NCBI GenBank assembly: GCA_022393335.1
Contig: JAJEKB010021193.1
Span: forward strand, 425,773-489,772
DNA length: 64,000 nucleotides
Direction of reading: 5' to 3'
Source of the DNA: Macrotrachela quadricornifera
Taxonomy: Eukaryota; Rotifera; Eurotatoria; Philodinida; Philodinidae
A model generated the notes under the pieces. The model was not told the DNA's origin. It saw nothing but the letters and a program-made list of their open reading frames with translations, and searched no databases. This document shows positions 23,724 through 33,971 of this stretch, in pieces; within the stretch, counting starts at the first letter, position 1; every line of letters begins with the position of its first letter. A program made the position numbers and the translations under genes.

Positions 23724-24620
23724 ACTATTTTGTGAAACACCATCTGAAAGAGAATGTTGAAGTGTATAGAAGTAGAAATTTGGACTCATTTCCTCTTCCA
23801 TAGATCGTGACCGACACCTTAACTAATTAATTAATTACCTATTACAGACTGTGACAGACAGGCTCTGAAAACAATCACAAGAGATGAGAATCGCAGTCTC
23901 GAGATTGTCACATACTGTGACGGATGGCTTCAGGATACTACCGAAGATCATGTCTAACTCACGTCTAGTTTAAATATCTATGGATTATTTCCTTATTGAA
24001 CATTTTGTGTTGGCTGTTCATCAAAATAACTGATATTATTATTATTATTATTTTCGAGTTTTAACTTTTGAGATTATGGGACTTATTCTCATTTGTCTAC
24101 AACTCTATATCTAAGGCTGTTTTGTCTCGAACATTCTTATGTTTGTGTTCCAACACACAACAGTTTCTTTTCCGAACATCCATTCTCTGTTGTATGAACA
24201 CCCGTTAGAGGCCTAAAGTGTCAATTACGGATGCTCGGAATCACAGCGATAAAACATCTAAAGTTGCTTGATAAACTACAAATTGGTTTGAATTGTTTAG
24301 ATGAATAAAAAAATAATAAAGTAAAATATTTCTTGTTTTTACATCTTTCTTTTCCTTCTCAGTCGAATAAAACCGCAATTTTATTCGAAGGATAGTTATA
24401 GAATAAGTTTAGTTTCATACAGACAGGGGCTGACCAAAAAATGTGTTTTCACAAAAAGTGTCTATATTTTAGAAAATATTTTTTTTTCTTTTATTAAAAT
24501 TGATGAAAGAGAACTTGGTAAAACAATTTCCTGAAACAATCATAAGCTTTACTCGTGACACATTTGAAAATTTTATTAGACTTAAAGGGACTTCGCAGAA
24601 CTCCAAGGAATTGGAGACAG

Positions 24621-24799
24621 CTATTTTTTCCTTGCATACCATCCGATAAATCGGGCAGTACCTAAAAGAAATTTATATGAATGTTCTATTGAAGCTAATT
24701 AAACTCACCAGCATGGACTTCTTCCAGCTGTCTCGCCTTTAGTATTTCAGCATTATAACAGCACAGCACGAGTAACAATATTAGGAGGAGAGAACGCAT
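24621..24799 (-). CDS. Predicted tiny secreted peptide, two exons
   Basis: Exons 24799..24709 and 24661..24621 are joined by a 47-nt GT-AG intron (GTGAGT donor, TTCTTTTAG acceptor). They give a 43-residue product: a strong signal peptide, MRSLLLILLLVLCCYNAEIL, then a charged KARQLEEVHAG and, after the splice, TARFIGWYARKK. The mature part would be about 20-25 residues and ends with basic residues. It has no Cys pattern. It could be a peptide hormone precursor, an antimicrobial-like peptide, or a chance open frame. The support is the signal peptide together with a well-formed intron of typical local size. I do not recognise the family. Confidence 0.4.
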
Positions 24800-25084
24800 T
24801 TCGAATCGGTTTAATAAGATACGAAGTCTAAAAAGGAAAATCAAAATTACTTTTGCAATATGCATACAACTATACATCTGTTCTTTTTCTCACCTCCTAT
24901 AGCACTTTACAGAATATTGATTAGAGCTGATGTGATTCTTATCATTAATTACTTGTACTTGTGTAAGAAGAACCCGAAAAATATGAAATTAGGCTCTCTT
25001 CTTTCCACGAATTACAAACAAGTAAGTATTAATTTGTTATAATATACACCGCAGGTTACTTATTAGTGGCGTGATCAGAAAAAA

Positions 25085-26210
25085 TTTATAGAGGGGGCAT
25101 TGTCCCTTAGAAAACTTTCCCATAATAGATGAAAAATATATCGCGTAATTTCAAAACTAAAAGTTGAAGTTTCATCGTTGCAAAAAAATTCTCGTTGTAT
25201 CTTCAGTTTCGAAAAATTTTATTGATATTTTCGTTCAGATTATTTTAATGGACTACATAGCTCAGAATTTAAAAATATATTTGCTGCGTATAAAAACAAA
25301 AAGGTCTTGTATCATTACAACAAAATCCGACTATTTCTATTTCTTTGAAAAGTGTTGTACTGTTAGGTCGAGATCGACCATCACTCATCCTGTTGCGAGC
25401 AAATGTCTTGATCATTTTGAATCGAGAGAAAGTACGTTCACATGTGGCTGAACTGACAGGCACTGTGATCGCCATTGTAACTAGATTGGACATGTTTGAA
25501 AAAGAATGTTTGAGAGGTTGAATTTGATGAAATAAACTATTAATATCGTCAGGTTTCGTGCAATTAGTAAACATATGTAAAAGTATATTGCTCTCGTTCA
25601 ATGTGCATGTAAAGCAGACAGGTTGCATAGCATAGGGTAGGTAGAAGGTGCGAATCGATCTCACATTTCAAATAGGAGGGCATCACAGTGAGTGGATAGA
25701 ACAAGTCGATGCGACAGCTTGCTTCGGTCGTATCTTTGTTTCGATTGCGGATAGTCGATTTAACAAAGTAGTCATGAAATCGAGCTGGAATCTTTCCAAT
25801 TCGCTCAGCTCTTACAGACATAGTACTTTCGACGGTTATGTTATTCTTTCGAATTCTTTTTCATTGCGCAGTATTGTAATGTGATCGACGACATTGCATA
25901 TAAGTCTTTCAGCACTACCATAGTCTACAGCGACAGCTTCGATACAAAAAGAAGGTGAATCTTCATTAGGTATCAAAATTTTGGGAGAAAAACAAAAGTT
26001 AATTTCATTTCCCGCAAGTGTGTAATATTTACCGTTTAGTTGATCACTCAGAATTTTTATTGACCCAAGCAGCCGCAAAAGCATGAATCCTGTAACAGTG
26101 AATGTCAACTTCTTCATCGAGATTAATAAACCTTGTCCATCCATGGTCCGATCACCGTCATCATCTATGGGAGTTTCAAGTGCGGCGAGAAGAGCAGAAT
26201 AATTGAAGAG
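25085..26210 (-). mobile_element. hAT transposase relic
   Basis: Minus-strand fragments read as the C-terminal half of a hAT transposase. LLISMKKLTFTVTGFMLLRL and IKILSDQLNGKYYTLA lie near 26020-26120. The hAT dimerisation segment, LVTMAITVPVSSATCERTFS then RFKMIKTFARNRMSD, lies near 25380-25490. Frameshifts around 25820 and 25300 and several stops break it. The N-terminal BED finger and the catalytic N-terminal Asp were not recognised. A GGGGGCATTGTCCC palindrome at about 25093 may belong to the element end. Confidence 0.82.
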
Positions 26211-27496
26211 ATGAGCTCATATTTGCCGTCCTACCCTGTTTCTGTCTATTATTTGAGCGTCGTTCTTGTTACTACAAATTACAATGTGATGTCATATTAT
26301 ACAACGCCCAAAGATTCAATCTCATAATACATATATAATTTCTAATCATCTGATCTTCCAATAGTCCGACCTATTTTAGTGACCTTTAAAAAAGAGGTAT
26401 GTGAGATTACAACGATTGACAATTTCACTATTTGCTTGTCAAACTGTATATCATTCGAAAAAAACAATAATGAACTAACTCTCTGATATGTTTTAATATT
26501 CTTTCAAACTTACCTACAATAGTTTTCTTTTGTGGTTCAGTTATTCGGGCTAACAGACATACATAGACGTCAACAAATTCAGTTCGAGTTCATAATTGAT
26601 GAACTGTTCGAACAGTTCTGTCTATGACTTCATGCTATAAAAGATCCCTAAGAAAACTCAATTTTTCGAAGAAACATTGAAGTTGAGCTTTTATCACAGA
26701 AAGATGCATCGAAGGTTCCTCTTTCAGAATATCTATAGGTTTTTGTAAAATGATCAGATTTTCAAGGACTTATCACATCAAACTTTGATTCTTTTACCAC
26801 GGTCTCTGAAAGACTTTCAGTTTGGAAAAAAAACTGCATTAACATCGAGTAGAACATTTTTGTAATACTTAGCATGTCAGATAGCATAAGCTACCATCAT
26901 TTCTTACTTGCTTTAAAATTATTCACTACAATGAATTAGTAATATACCGTTGTAATATGATTTTCCGTAAATTTGAATGGAAAAAACCAGTTCTAAAATT
27001 TTTTAGCGGTTTTTCTCCAAATGGTGGTCGCACGGCGCATCTTCACTGAAAATCTACTACAATATGTTATAAAGCCGAATATATTCTTTTTGTTCGAAAC
27101 ACTATGTCCTAATACGGTTTCTATGAAAGCCCTTTTTTGAAATAGGTTTTATTTTTATTATATTGAAAAGCGCTTTCTTAATTACAGCACCATTTTTTGA
27201 GAGTTTTTTCAGTAACCGAAATTGTCAGGGCACTTTTTTCTTTAAAAGATAAGATTTTTAAAGAAAAGGACCTTATAGACACTACATCCAGACATGCTCT
27301 TTCAAAAAAAAATCAAGTATATATATTAAAGAGTCACTAAGAACTTTTGGAGATGCGATGAACGATTCTTTGCCTCTCATTTGTTTTGTGTCTTCATTAT
27401 ACGTCATGATGGAAGGTTGAAAATTTACCACACATGTCCTATTATAGACCTGACATAGCTTTTAAATATCTCTCTTGAATCTACAGCTGCCATACG

Positions 27497-27700
27497 AAGA
27501 CGTATCCTTGTGTTCTCAAACACTATACAGTAGGGATACCATTAGATCCTCAACTGTTATACTAGGGAAATACTCTTAGGCCGTCAACTACTATGCTTGG
27601 TGGATACTTTGACGTTCTCAAGTGCTGTTCTATAAAGGTGTCCTTGGGTTCTTACCTGTTGTAATAGCAAAATACCCTTAGGACTTTAAATGCTAATTTT
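27497..27700 (+). repeat. Tandem array of about six 34-bp units
   Basis: Units of 33-35 nt, close to ATACCCTTAGGTCCTCAACT followed by GYTATACTA, repeat about six times with heavy divergence. An inverted partial array is at 28210..28310, so the two bracket about 500 nt. The flanks from 26211 to 27496 hold no gene I can support. Confidence 0.65.
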
Positions 27701-28209
27701 CTCACTGTAGTCGGATTGTTAATCTCGATAATGACTGAATGGCTGTTTTTGCCCATAGAATACTAGTTCGAATCTAGAGTAAAACAACTTGACGTATTAT
27801 TTTGACCGACGCTGCTCATTGATATTGATTGAAGAAGAAAGAATTTATGGACCACATATCGTACCTAGAATATTAGTCGTGAACTTTTATTTCTGAAGAT
27901 AAAACAACTTTGGTGATAGTTCATAAAACCTGTATATTTTTTGAATTGTTGAGCTTTCCTAGATTGGTCAGATAAAAGTAAATCTGAAACAGTTTTATTA
28001 AAGGGCTTGTAAATTGTTATGCCTTCTCCAAAAAAAAGTTGTGATTAAGTTTTATAATATATCATTGTTTTGCCGAAACAGAAAGCATAGATAGAGACGA
28101 TCCTAGTAGCGTCGAACTAATAACCGGCCAACACACATGCACACAATCATAGTTATTTTGGGTAATTGAAATCTTCTTGATTACAGTGACGAAAAGAACA
28201 ATTGAGAAT

Positions 28210-28310
28210 TCATAGGCATTCCTATAATATAGCACTTAAAGACTTAAGGGTATCACCATAGTATAGTGCTTGAGGACCCCAGGACAAGCCTCTAGTATTG
28301 CTGCTGAATA
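28210..28310 (-). repeat. Inverted partner of the 34-bp array
   Basis: About two and a half units in reverse orientation: read on the minus strand, GGTCCTCAAGCACTATACTA then GATACCCTTAAGTCTTTAAG. They match the array at 27497..27700. The 28311-29213 stretch after it has short open frames only. Confidence 0.65.
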
Positions 28311-28920
28311 ACTAATAGATAATTTCATAAAGTGAATTGTTTAAAATGGTTCAATTCGTTTAAAAGAACTGTTCGAAAAGTTCAGTTTGGTCAAGTGAAC
28401 CTTTTAAACGATTCATTAGTTCATTCGAATGGGGCTGGTCGACCTCCAGTCATAGAAAATGATCGAATCTGCTGCTACCTTCTCTTGCATGAAAATTATC
28501 ATGACATATACTAGTAATATGGTTATATCAGTGAATGCAATATGTTCACCAATTATCCATTCAAAGAGAAAAAAAAAATTATTAATTATCCAAGCAAACA
28601 AGAAATTGGAAAAACGCGTTTAAACGCTACAATATGGAACCACGATTGTAATCCATTTATGTTCAAAATACATTTTTTTTAAATTCCAGAAAATTTGAGA
28701 AATAAAAGTATGTTTTAACACATTATTTGAATTTCGCTGTTTACAAGCTCTAAAGGTGAAAATTAAACGTGTTTTTCCGAATTCTTGTATACCTAAGTAT
28801 TGTAATTTTGCAGCATAGTATGTGCGTAAATTATATGTGACAGATGATTCCTTTCTTGATTGTTAGAAATAAAAAAAAATTGTGAAAATTTAACAGCAAT
28901 TTTTTTTGTTGCATTCTACT

Positions 28921-28932
28921 GTATATATAAAA
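28921..28932 (+). promoter_or_regulatory. Possible TATA box
   Basis: GTATATATAAAA followed by a GC-containing stretch lies 282 nt upstream of the receptor ATG at 29214. It is a good TATA match, but in DNA this AT-rich such matches are common, and nothing else confirms a transcription start here. Confidence 0.3.
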
Positions 28933-29213
28933 GCAGCAAGTTTCCTTCCTGTTTAATACTCACTTTTTGTTAAAATACTGGCAGATGTACAGTTAGTTTT
29001 GACGTAGTTAAATGACGTACAAGAAATGTTTTGAAATCTGTTCCATAGGATGCAAAGCAAACTTTTCTAATTAACAGAACCCGTGAACTTTATTAGTAAT
29101 AACATTTTTAATCAGCTTTTTCTAAAATAAATACAAATATTTCAATAAAAAGAAAATATAAAGCGCCTCTATATTCTTTATATAATATTCACTGGAAAGA
29201 TTTAAAGAACTAC

Positions 29214-32200
29214 GTGATGTTATACATGAGAAATGTTCTTTGTTTCATTCTATTACGAATAATAATTGCTTCGCCTCAAATCAATCTTCATCTTACAGAT
29301 TGGGTAAGTGAGAAAAATAAAAATGATGATATTGGATTTCAACATAATTGTCTTCATGTTGCTGCCTCAAATAAAAAAAATATTGATCTTCATGAAATTA
29401 TCTCTTATTGTTTAACTGACTTGCCATCAAAATGGAATATTCGAGAAAACAATTTTGATCAAAAGTTTACTTTTGTTGAACTTTTCAAACAAAATATTAC
29501 TAGTCAGCAATTATATATTTGGTCAGCACCAATGGATGTAATTGAACGTTATCAACTCTATTTAAATCATCCTTTTAATTCAAATGAAACATCCTCGATG
29601 GCAACACAATTATTTTACAATTGTACATTACCAAGATTTGGTCCATTATGTCAATATTCATTGGATATTTATGAACATAATTCTTCATCATTGAATCAAA
29701 CCATTTATAACTTTTATCAACATCATTATAATCCCATCAATTTGACATGTTATGTACATTTAAAATGTAATCGTGGTTCTACATTGGCATGTCTTGATTG
29801 GACTGAAATATGTAATGGACACATTGATTGTTTGAATAATGGAGTTGATGAAGAAAATTGTTGGCAAATTGAAATTCATCAATGTGAAAAAGATGAACAT
29901 CGATGCGATAATGGACAATGTATACATGAAATATTTCTAAAAGATAATAGTGACACTTTTGAATGTCTTGATCGATCAGATGAGCTTGAGAATAAAGATA
30001 TGATTCCTATCTATATCGATGATGAACCGACATTTGTCCAAGAAGATGTAATATGTGTCGAAATACCCTTACTATTGGTTATGAGAGGTACAACTTCATG
30101 TGTAAGTCAACGTGGGACTCTACTTAAGCAGATGATGTTTGTAGACAAACCGAGCTCATTAAATGAAACATGCTGGTTAGCATCGAAATGCCACCTGTGG
30201 ATTGAAATGCTTACCAATCCAATATGTGATTATCTTTGTCCTAAAATGGTATGCAGACAAATAATCATCGAGACGTGTCCGGATATATACTTTATAACAG
30301 ATGATGCATCAGCATTTGGTCATATCTACTTTGCCTATGTTAAGAATATTACTATAAATGATTTTTTTCCACGTCCACCTCAATACATATGTTATAATGA
30401 TCAGCTTTGTGGTGGATTCTATTCCAATGCATCATTACTAATCTTCAATAATATGACATGTCGTCAGCCAAAAGATTTTCCATTGTTTTTTTCTAAAGCA
30501 GGAAGGGGCGATTGGAGAGCTACTTATGTTAAATCTTTGTATGACAATCTTTATCAATGCAATACAATTATTCACAATCATTCATCAGTTTGCAATAGTT
30601 CGACGATGTATCGATGCCTTAATTCATCAAAATGTATCTCAGTACATCGTCTTTGCGATACTGTAATCGATTGTAATTATAAGGATGATGAACAATGTTC
30701 TTTAATTAATGGAACTTGTTCTATAACAACAGCATCAGAAAATCTTTTCAAATGTACGAACAACAATATATGTATTTCCTTAAAACGAATCAATAATAAC
30801 GTATGTGATTGTGGATATGATGAGTATGGTTTATGTGCTGATGAAATTAGCGATGATCATTATATTAGAAAACATATTTCATTTGCAACAATTTGTGATG
30901 GTTTTACAGAACTAGCACCTATGTTCATTGATGGACGAAATGAAACTGATGAAACTGAATGTGAATATTGGGTATGCAATAATACTTATACAAGATGTGA
31001 TGGTTATTGGAATTGTCTTAATGGAGCAGATGAAATGAATTGTGATTCAACATTATTATTGAATTGTCCACTTCATCATCATATGTGTGTCTCACCCGAC
31101 ACATATCAACTTACATGTTTATCCATTGAAAAATTTAATGATCGCAACATCGATTGTATCGGTGCTACTGATGAACCAAAATTGTGTCCATCAAACGGAT
31201 ATCAATTACAATCGAACAATTTTTATTGTAAGAATGATACCACTCAACTTTGTATATACCCGTATAGTTTATGCAATAGTAAGAAGGATTGTACACATGG
31301 AGATGATGAACATTTTTGTGATCAAACTCGAAATAACAGCAAACTTAGTTTCATATGTTATGAGCAGAATAAAATGAATCGGACTAATGTTGAAAAGTTC
31401 CTTTGCGGACGACTTGTTGATACGGAGAAGCCACGAATTTTAAATTTTATCATTGATAAATCAATTCAATCAGTCAAACAATTAACTATTGAAGATAAGA
31501 ATACACATCCTTCTATTATTTCGCCGACTAGTCAATATAAACAGCGTTGTCATCGTGGTCTTCCTTTACAAATTTGGTTAAACAATGATAAAAATCTGAC
31601 TAGTGAAACATGTCTTTGCCCACCTAGTTTTTATGGTAATATGTGTCAATATCAAAATCAACGAGTTAGTCTTACCATAAAATTTCAAACATATTCTGAT
31701 TCTAGAAGAACATTATTTGCATTGATTGTTTTACTTATTGATGATAGTAATCAACGAATAATTCATTCATATCAGCAACTCACTTATATTTATACTCACC
31801 ATTGTCGAACTAAATTCAATATTTATTTACTTTATTCAACTCGACCAAAACTTCTTACAAATAATTATTCTATTCATATTGACATTTATGAAAAAAATTT
31901 ATTTAAATATCGTGGAAGTTTTCTTATACCACTCAACTATAGTTTTTTACCTGTCAATCGTATTGGTGCTCATTTTAATATTCCACGTACAAGTGATAAT
32001 ATCGAACGTTGTTCCGATCTACCATGTGTACATGGTCATTGTTTTAAATATATGAATGGTTTAACAGATACTAGTTTTTGTCAATGTGATCAAGGATGGT
32101 CTGGAAAATATTGTACTATTCATAATAAATGCATGTGTTCATCTGATTCATTATGTATTGGTGTTTCGTCAAACAATCGATCGATTTGTATTTGTTCAAT

Positions 32201-33971
32201 TAATAAATGGGGTTCTCTTTGTCTTCTTCAAAGTAAAATTTGTCAATTTAATCAAAATATGTCATGTCAAAATAATGGTCAATGCATACCTATTAATGAA
32301 AATATTGTATCTAATAAAAAATTTATCTGTAATTGTCAAAATGGTTTTAATGGAGAAAGATGTGAAATAAGTGATAATAAACTTATTGTTTCATTTCATA
32401 AAAATATAACTTTACCAGAATCAATACTTGTTCATTTCATTCGAGTGATTGATAATGCTCAACCTGAAAATGGTTCTACATTCAAAACTATTCCTATCAA
32501 TCAAAATTCAGTTACTATTCGATGGTCAAGACCATTTCACATTGTCTTTGTTGAACTTTTCATCAATCAGTATTATTTAATAACTGTACAAAAGATTTAC
32601 AATCAATCGTCAACTATTGTTCGTTCAATTAATCCATCAGATCGTTGTAAACATATAAGTGAAGTATTAAATGAAACTATTGGTAAATTTCATCTTATTC
32701 GTAGAATCAAATATTATCATCTAGCATGTCAAAGACAATCATCATCTTGTTTTTATGATGATAATCATATCTGTTTATGTAATCATTATGATGATCAACA
32801 TGTGGCCAACTGTTTCGAATTTAATTCTTCAATCAGGCATGATTGTTTTGGTGAAAGTAATTGTGAAAATAATGCTCAATGTTTACAAGACAGACCTACT
32901 TGTCCACAAACATCAATGTGTGTTTGTCCACCATGTTATTATGGAAAACGATGTCAATTTAGTTCAAGTTTATTTGGTCTTTCACTTGATGCTATTTTAG
33001 GTTATTATATCAAACCACATGTGAATATGAAAGATCAACCTTCTATTATTAAAGTAAGCATTGCATTGACAACAATTATAATTGTAGTAGGTCTTATCAA
33101 TGGTGTTTTATCTCTGATTACTTTTATAAATAAAGAACCACGTAAAGTTGGTTGTGGTTTATATTTATTTGGATCATCAATAACAACTTTATTTACAATA
33201 ATTATATTTACACTTAAATTTTTAATACTTATCATTACACAAATGACATACAATACCAATCGATCATTTCTCAAATTTCAATGTCATTCATTTGACTTTT
33301 TATTGAGAATTTGTCTCAATATGGACCAATGGTTGAATGCATGTGTAGCGATCGAACGAGCGTTTACTGCAATCCAAGGAGTTAATTTTAATAAAAATAA
33401 AAGTAAACACATGGCTAAATATATCATTGTTGTTCTTATTATTCTAAATATTAGTACAATTATTCATGATCCTATCCATCGACGTCTGTTAGATGATGAT
33501 AATGATGATGATGAAATGCGTATTTGGTGTATTATTACTTATTCAAATAGTTTCCAGATGTACAATACATTCATTAATATATTTCATTTTTTTGCTCCAT
33601 TTCTTATCAATGTTATATCAGCTATTATGATTATTGTCATAACTACTCGACAACGAACGTATATTGAAAAACGTAAACCTTATGAAATAATATTGCGTGA
33701 ACAAATTCAACAACATCGTCAATTGCTCATTGCTCCAATTATTTTGATTATTCTTGCAATCCCACGTCTGATCATTTCTTTTGTTTCAGGTTGTATGAAA
33801 TCAACTAGTAACTCATGGGTATTTCTTTTTGGATACTTTATTTCATTTATTCCATCTATGCTTACTTTCATTGTATTTGTTATTCCATCGAAATTATATA
33901 AACAAGAATTTCAGAAATCTATCATACGATATCGACAAATGATACGGATACGAAGTAGACTTCATTTTTGA
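29214..33971 (+). CDS. Chimeric receptor: LDLR-A repeats, EGF repeats and a rhodopsin-like 7TM domain
   Basis: One uninterrupted exon of 1585 residues. A signal peptide (VLCFILLRIIIASPQ) is followed by several LDLR class A modules. The clearest are CLDWTEICNGHIDCLNNG (about 190-210), RCDNGQCIHE, RCLNSSKCISVHRLCDTVID, RCDGYWNCLNGADEMNC and CIYPYSLCNSKKDC. EGF-like modules follow: CLCPPSFYGNMC, CQCDQGWSGKYC (about 960), FICNCQNGFNGERC and CVCPPCYYGKRC (about 1245). Residues about 1277-1570 hold seven hydrophobic segments, the first being SIALTTIIIVVGLINGVLSL. A conserved-type LDLR-GPCR arrangement of this size is typical of rotifer expansions, and resembles relaxin-receptor-like proteins only loosely. 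It should sit in the plasma membrane with a very large ectodomain. The ligand is unknown. The absence of introns contrasts with most neighbours. Confidence 0.93.
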   Translation: MMLYMRNVLCFILLRIIIASPQINLHLTDWVSEKNKNDDIGFQHNCLHVAASNKKNIDLHEIISYCLTDLPSKWNIRENNFDQKFTFVELFKQNITSQQLYIWSAPMDVIERYQLYLNHPFNSNETSSMATQLFYNCTLPRFGPLCQYSLDIYEHNSSSLNQTIYNFYQHHYNPINLTCYVHLKCNRGSTLACLDWTEICNGHIDCLNNGVDEENCWQIEIHQCEKDEHRCDNGQCIHEIFLKDNSDTFECLDRSDELENKDMIPIYIDDEPTFVQEDVICVEIPLLLVMRGTTSCVSQRGTLLKQMMFVDKPSSLNETCWLASKCHLWIEMLTNPICDYLCPKMVCRQIIIETCPDIYFITDDASAFGHIYFAYVKNITINDFFPRPPQYICYNDQLCGGFYSNASLLIFNNMTCRQPKDFPLFFSKAGRGDWRATYVKSLYDNLYQCNTIIHNHSSVCNSSTMYRCLNSSKCISVHRLCDTVIDCNYKDDEQCSLINGTCSITTASENLFKCTNNNICISLKRINNNVCDCGYDEYGLCADEISDDHYIRKHISFATICDGFTELAPMFIDGRNETDETECEYWVCNNTYTRCDGYWNCLNGADEMNCDSTLLLNCPLHHHMCVSPDTYQLTCLSIEKFNDRNIDCIGATDEPKLCPSNGYQLQSNNFYCKNDTTQLCIYPYSLCNSKKDCTHGDDEHFCDQTRNNSKLSFICYEQNKMNRTNVEKFLCGRLVDTEKPRILNFIIDKSIQSVKQLTIEDKNTHPSIISPTSQYKQRCHRGLPLQIWLNNDKNLTSETCLCPPSFYGNMCQYQNQRVSLTIKFQTYSDSRRTLFALIVLLIDDSNQRIIHSYQQLTYIYTHHCRTKFNIYLLYSTRPKLLTNNYSIHIDIYEKNLFKYRGSFLIPLNYSFLPVNRIGAHFNIPRTSDNIERCSDLPCVHGHCFKYMNGLTDTSFCQCDQGWSGKYCTIHNKCMCSSDSLCIGVSSNNRSICICSINKWGSLCLLQSKICQFNQNMSCQNNGQCIPINENIVSNKKFICNCQNGFNGERCEISDNKLIVSFHKNITLPESILVHFIRVIDNAQPENGSTFKTIPINQNSVTIRWSRPFHIVFVELFINQYYLITVQKIYNQSSTIVRSINPSDRCKHISEVLNETIGKFHLIRRIKYYHLACQRQSSSCFYDDNHICLCNHYDDQHVANCFEFNSSIRHDCFGESNCENNAQCLQDRPTCPQTSMCVCPPCYYGKRCQFSSSLFGLSLDAILGYYIKPHVNMKDQPSIIKVSIALTTIIIVVGLINGVLSLITFINKEPRKVGCGLYLFGSSITTLFTIIIFTLKFLILIITQMTYNTNRSFLKFQCHSFDFLLRICLNMDQWLNACVAIERAFTAIQGVNFNKNKSKHMAKYIIVVLIILNISTIIHDPIHRRLLDDDNDDDEMRIWCIITYSNSFQMYNTFINIFHFFAPFLINVISAIMIIVITTRQRTYIEKRKPYEIILREQIQQHRQLLIAPIILIILAIPRLIISFVSGCMKSTSNSWVFLFGYFISFIPSMLTFIVFVIPSKLYKQEFQKSIIRYRQMIRIRSRLHF

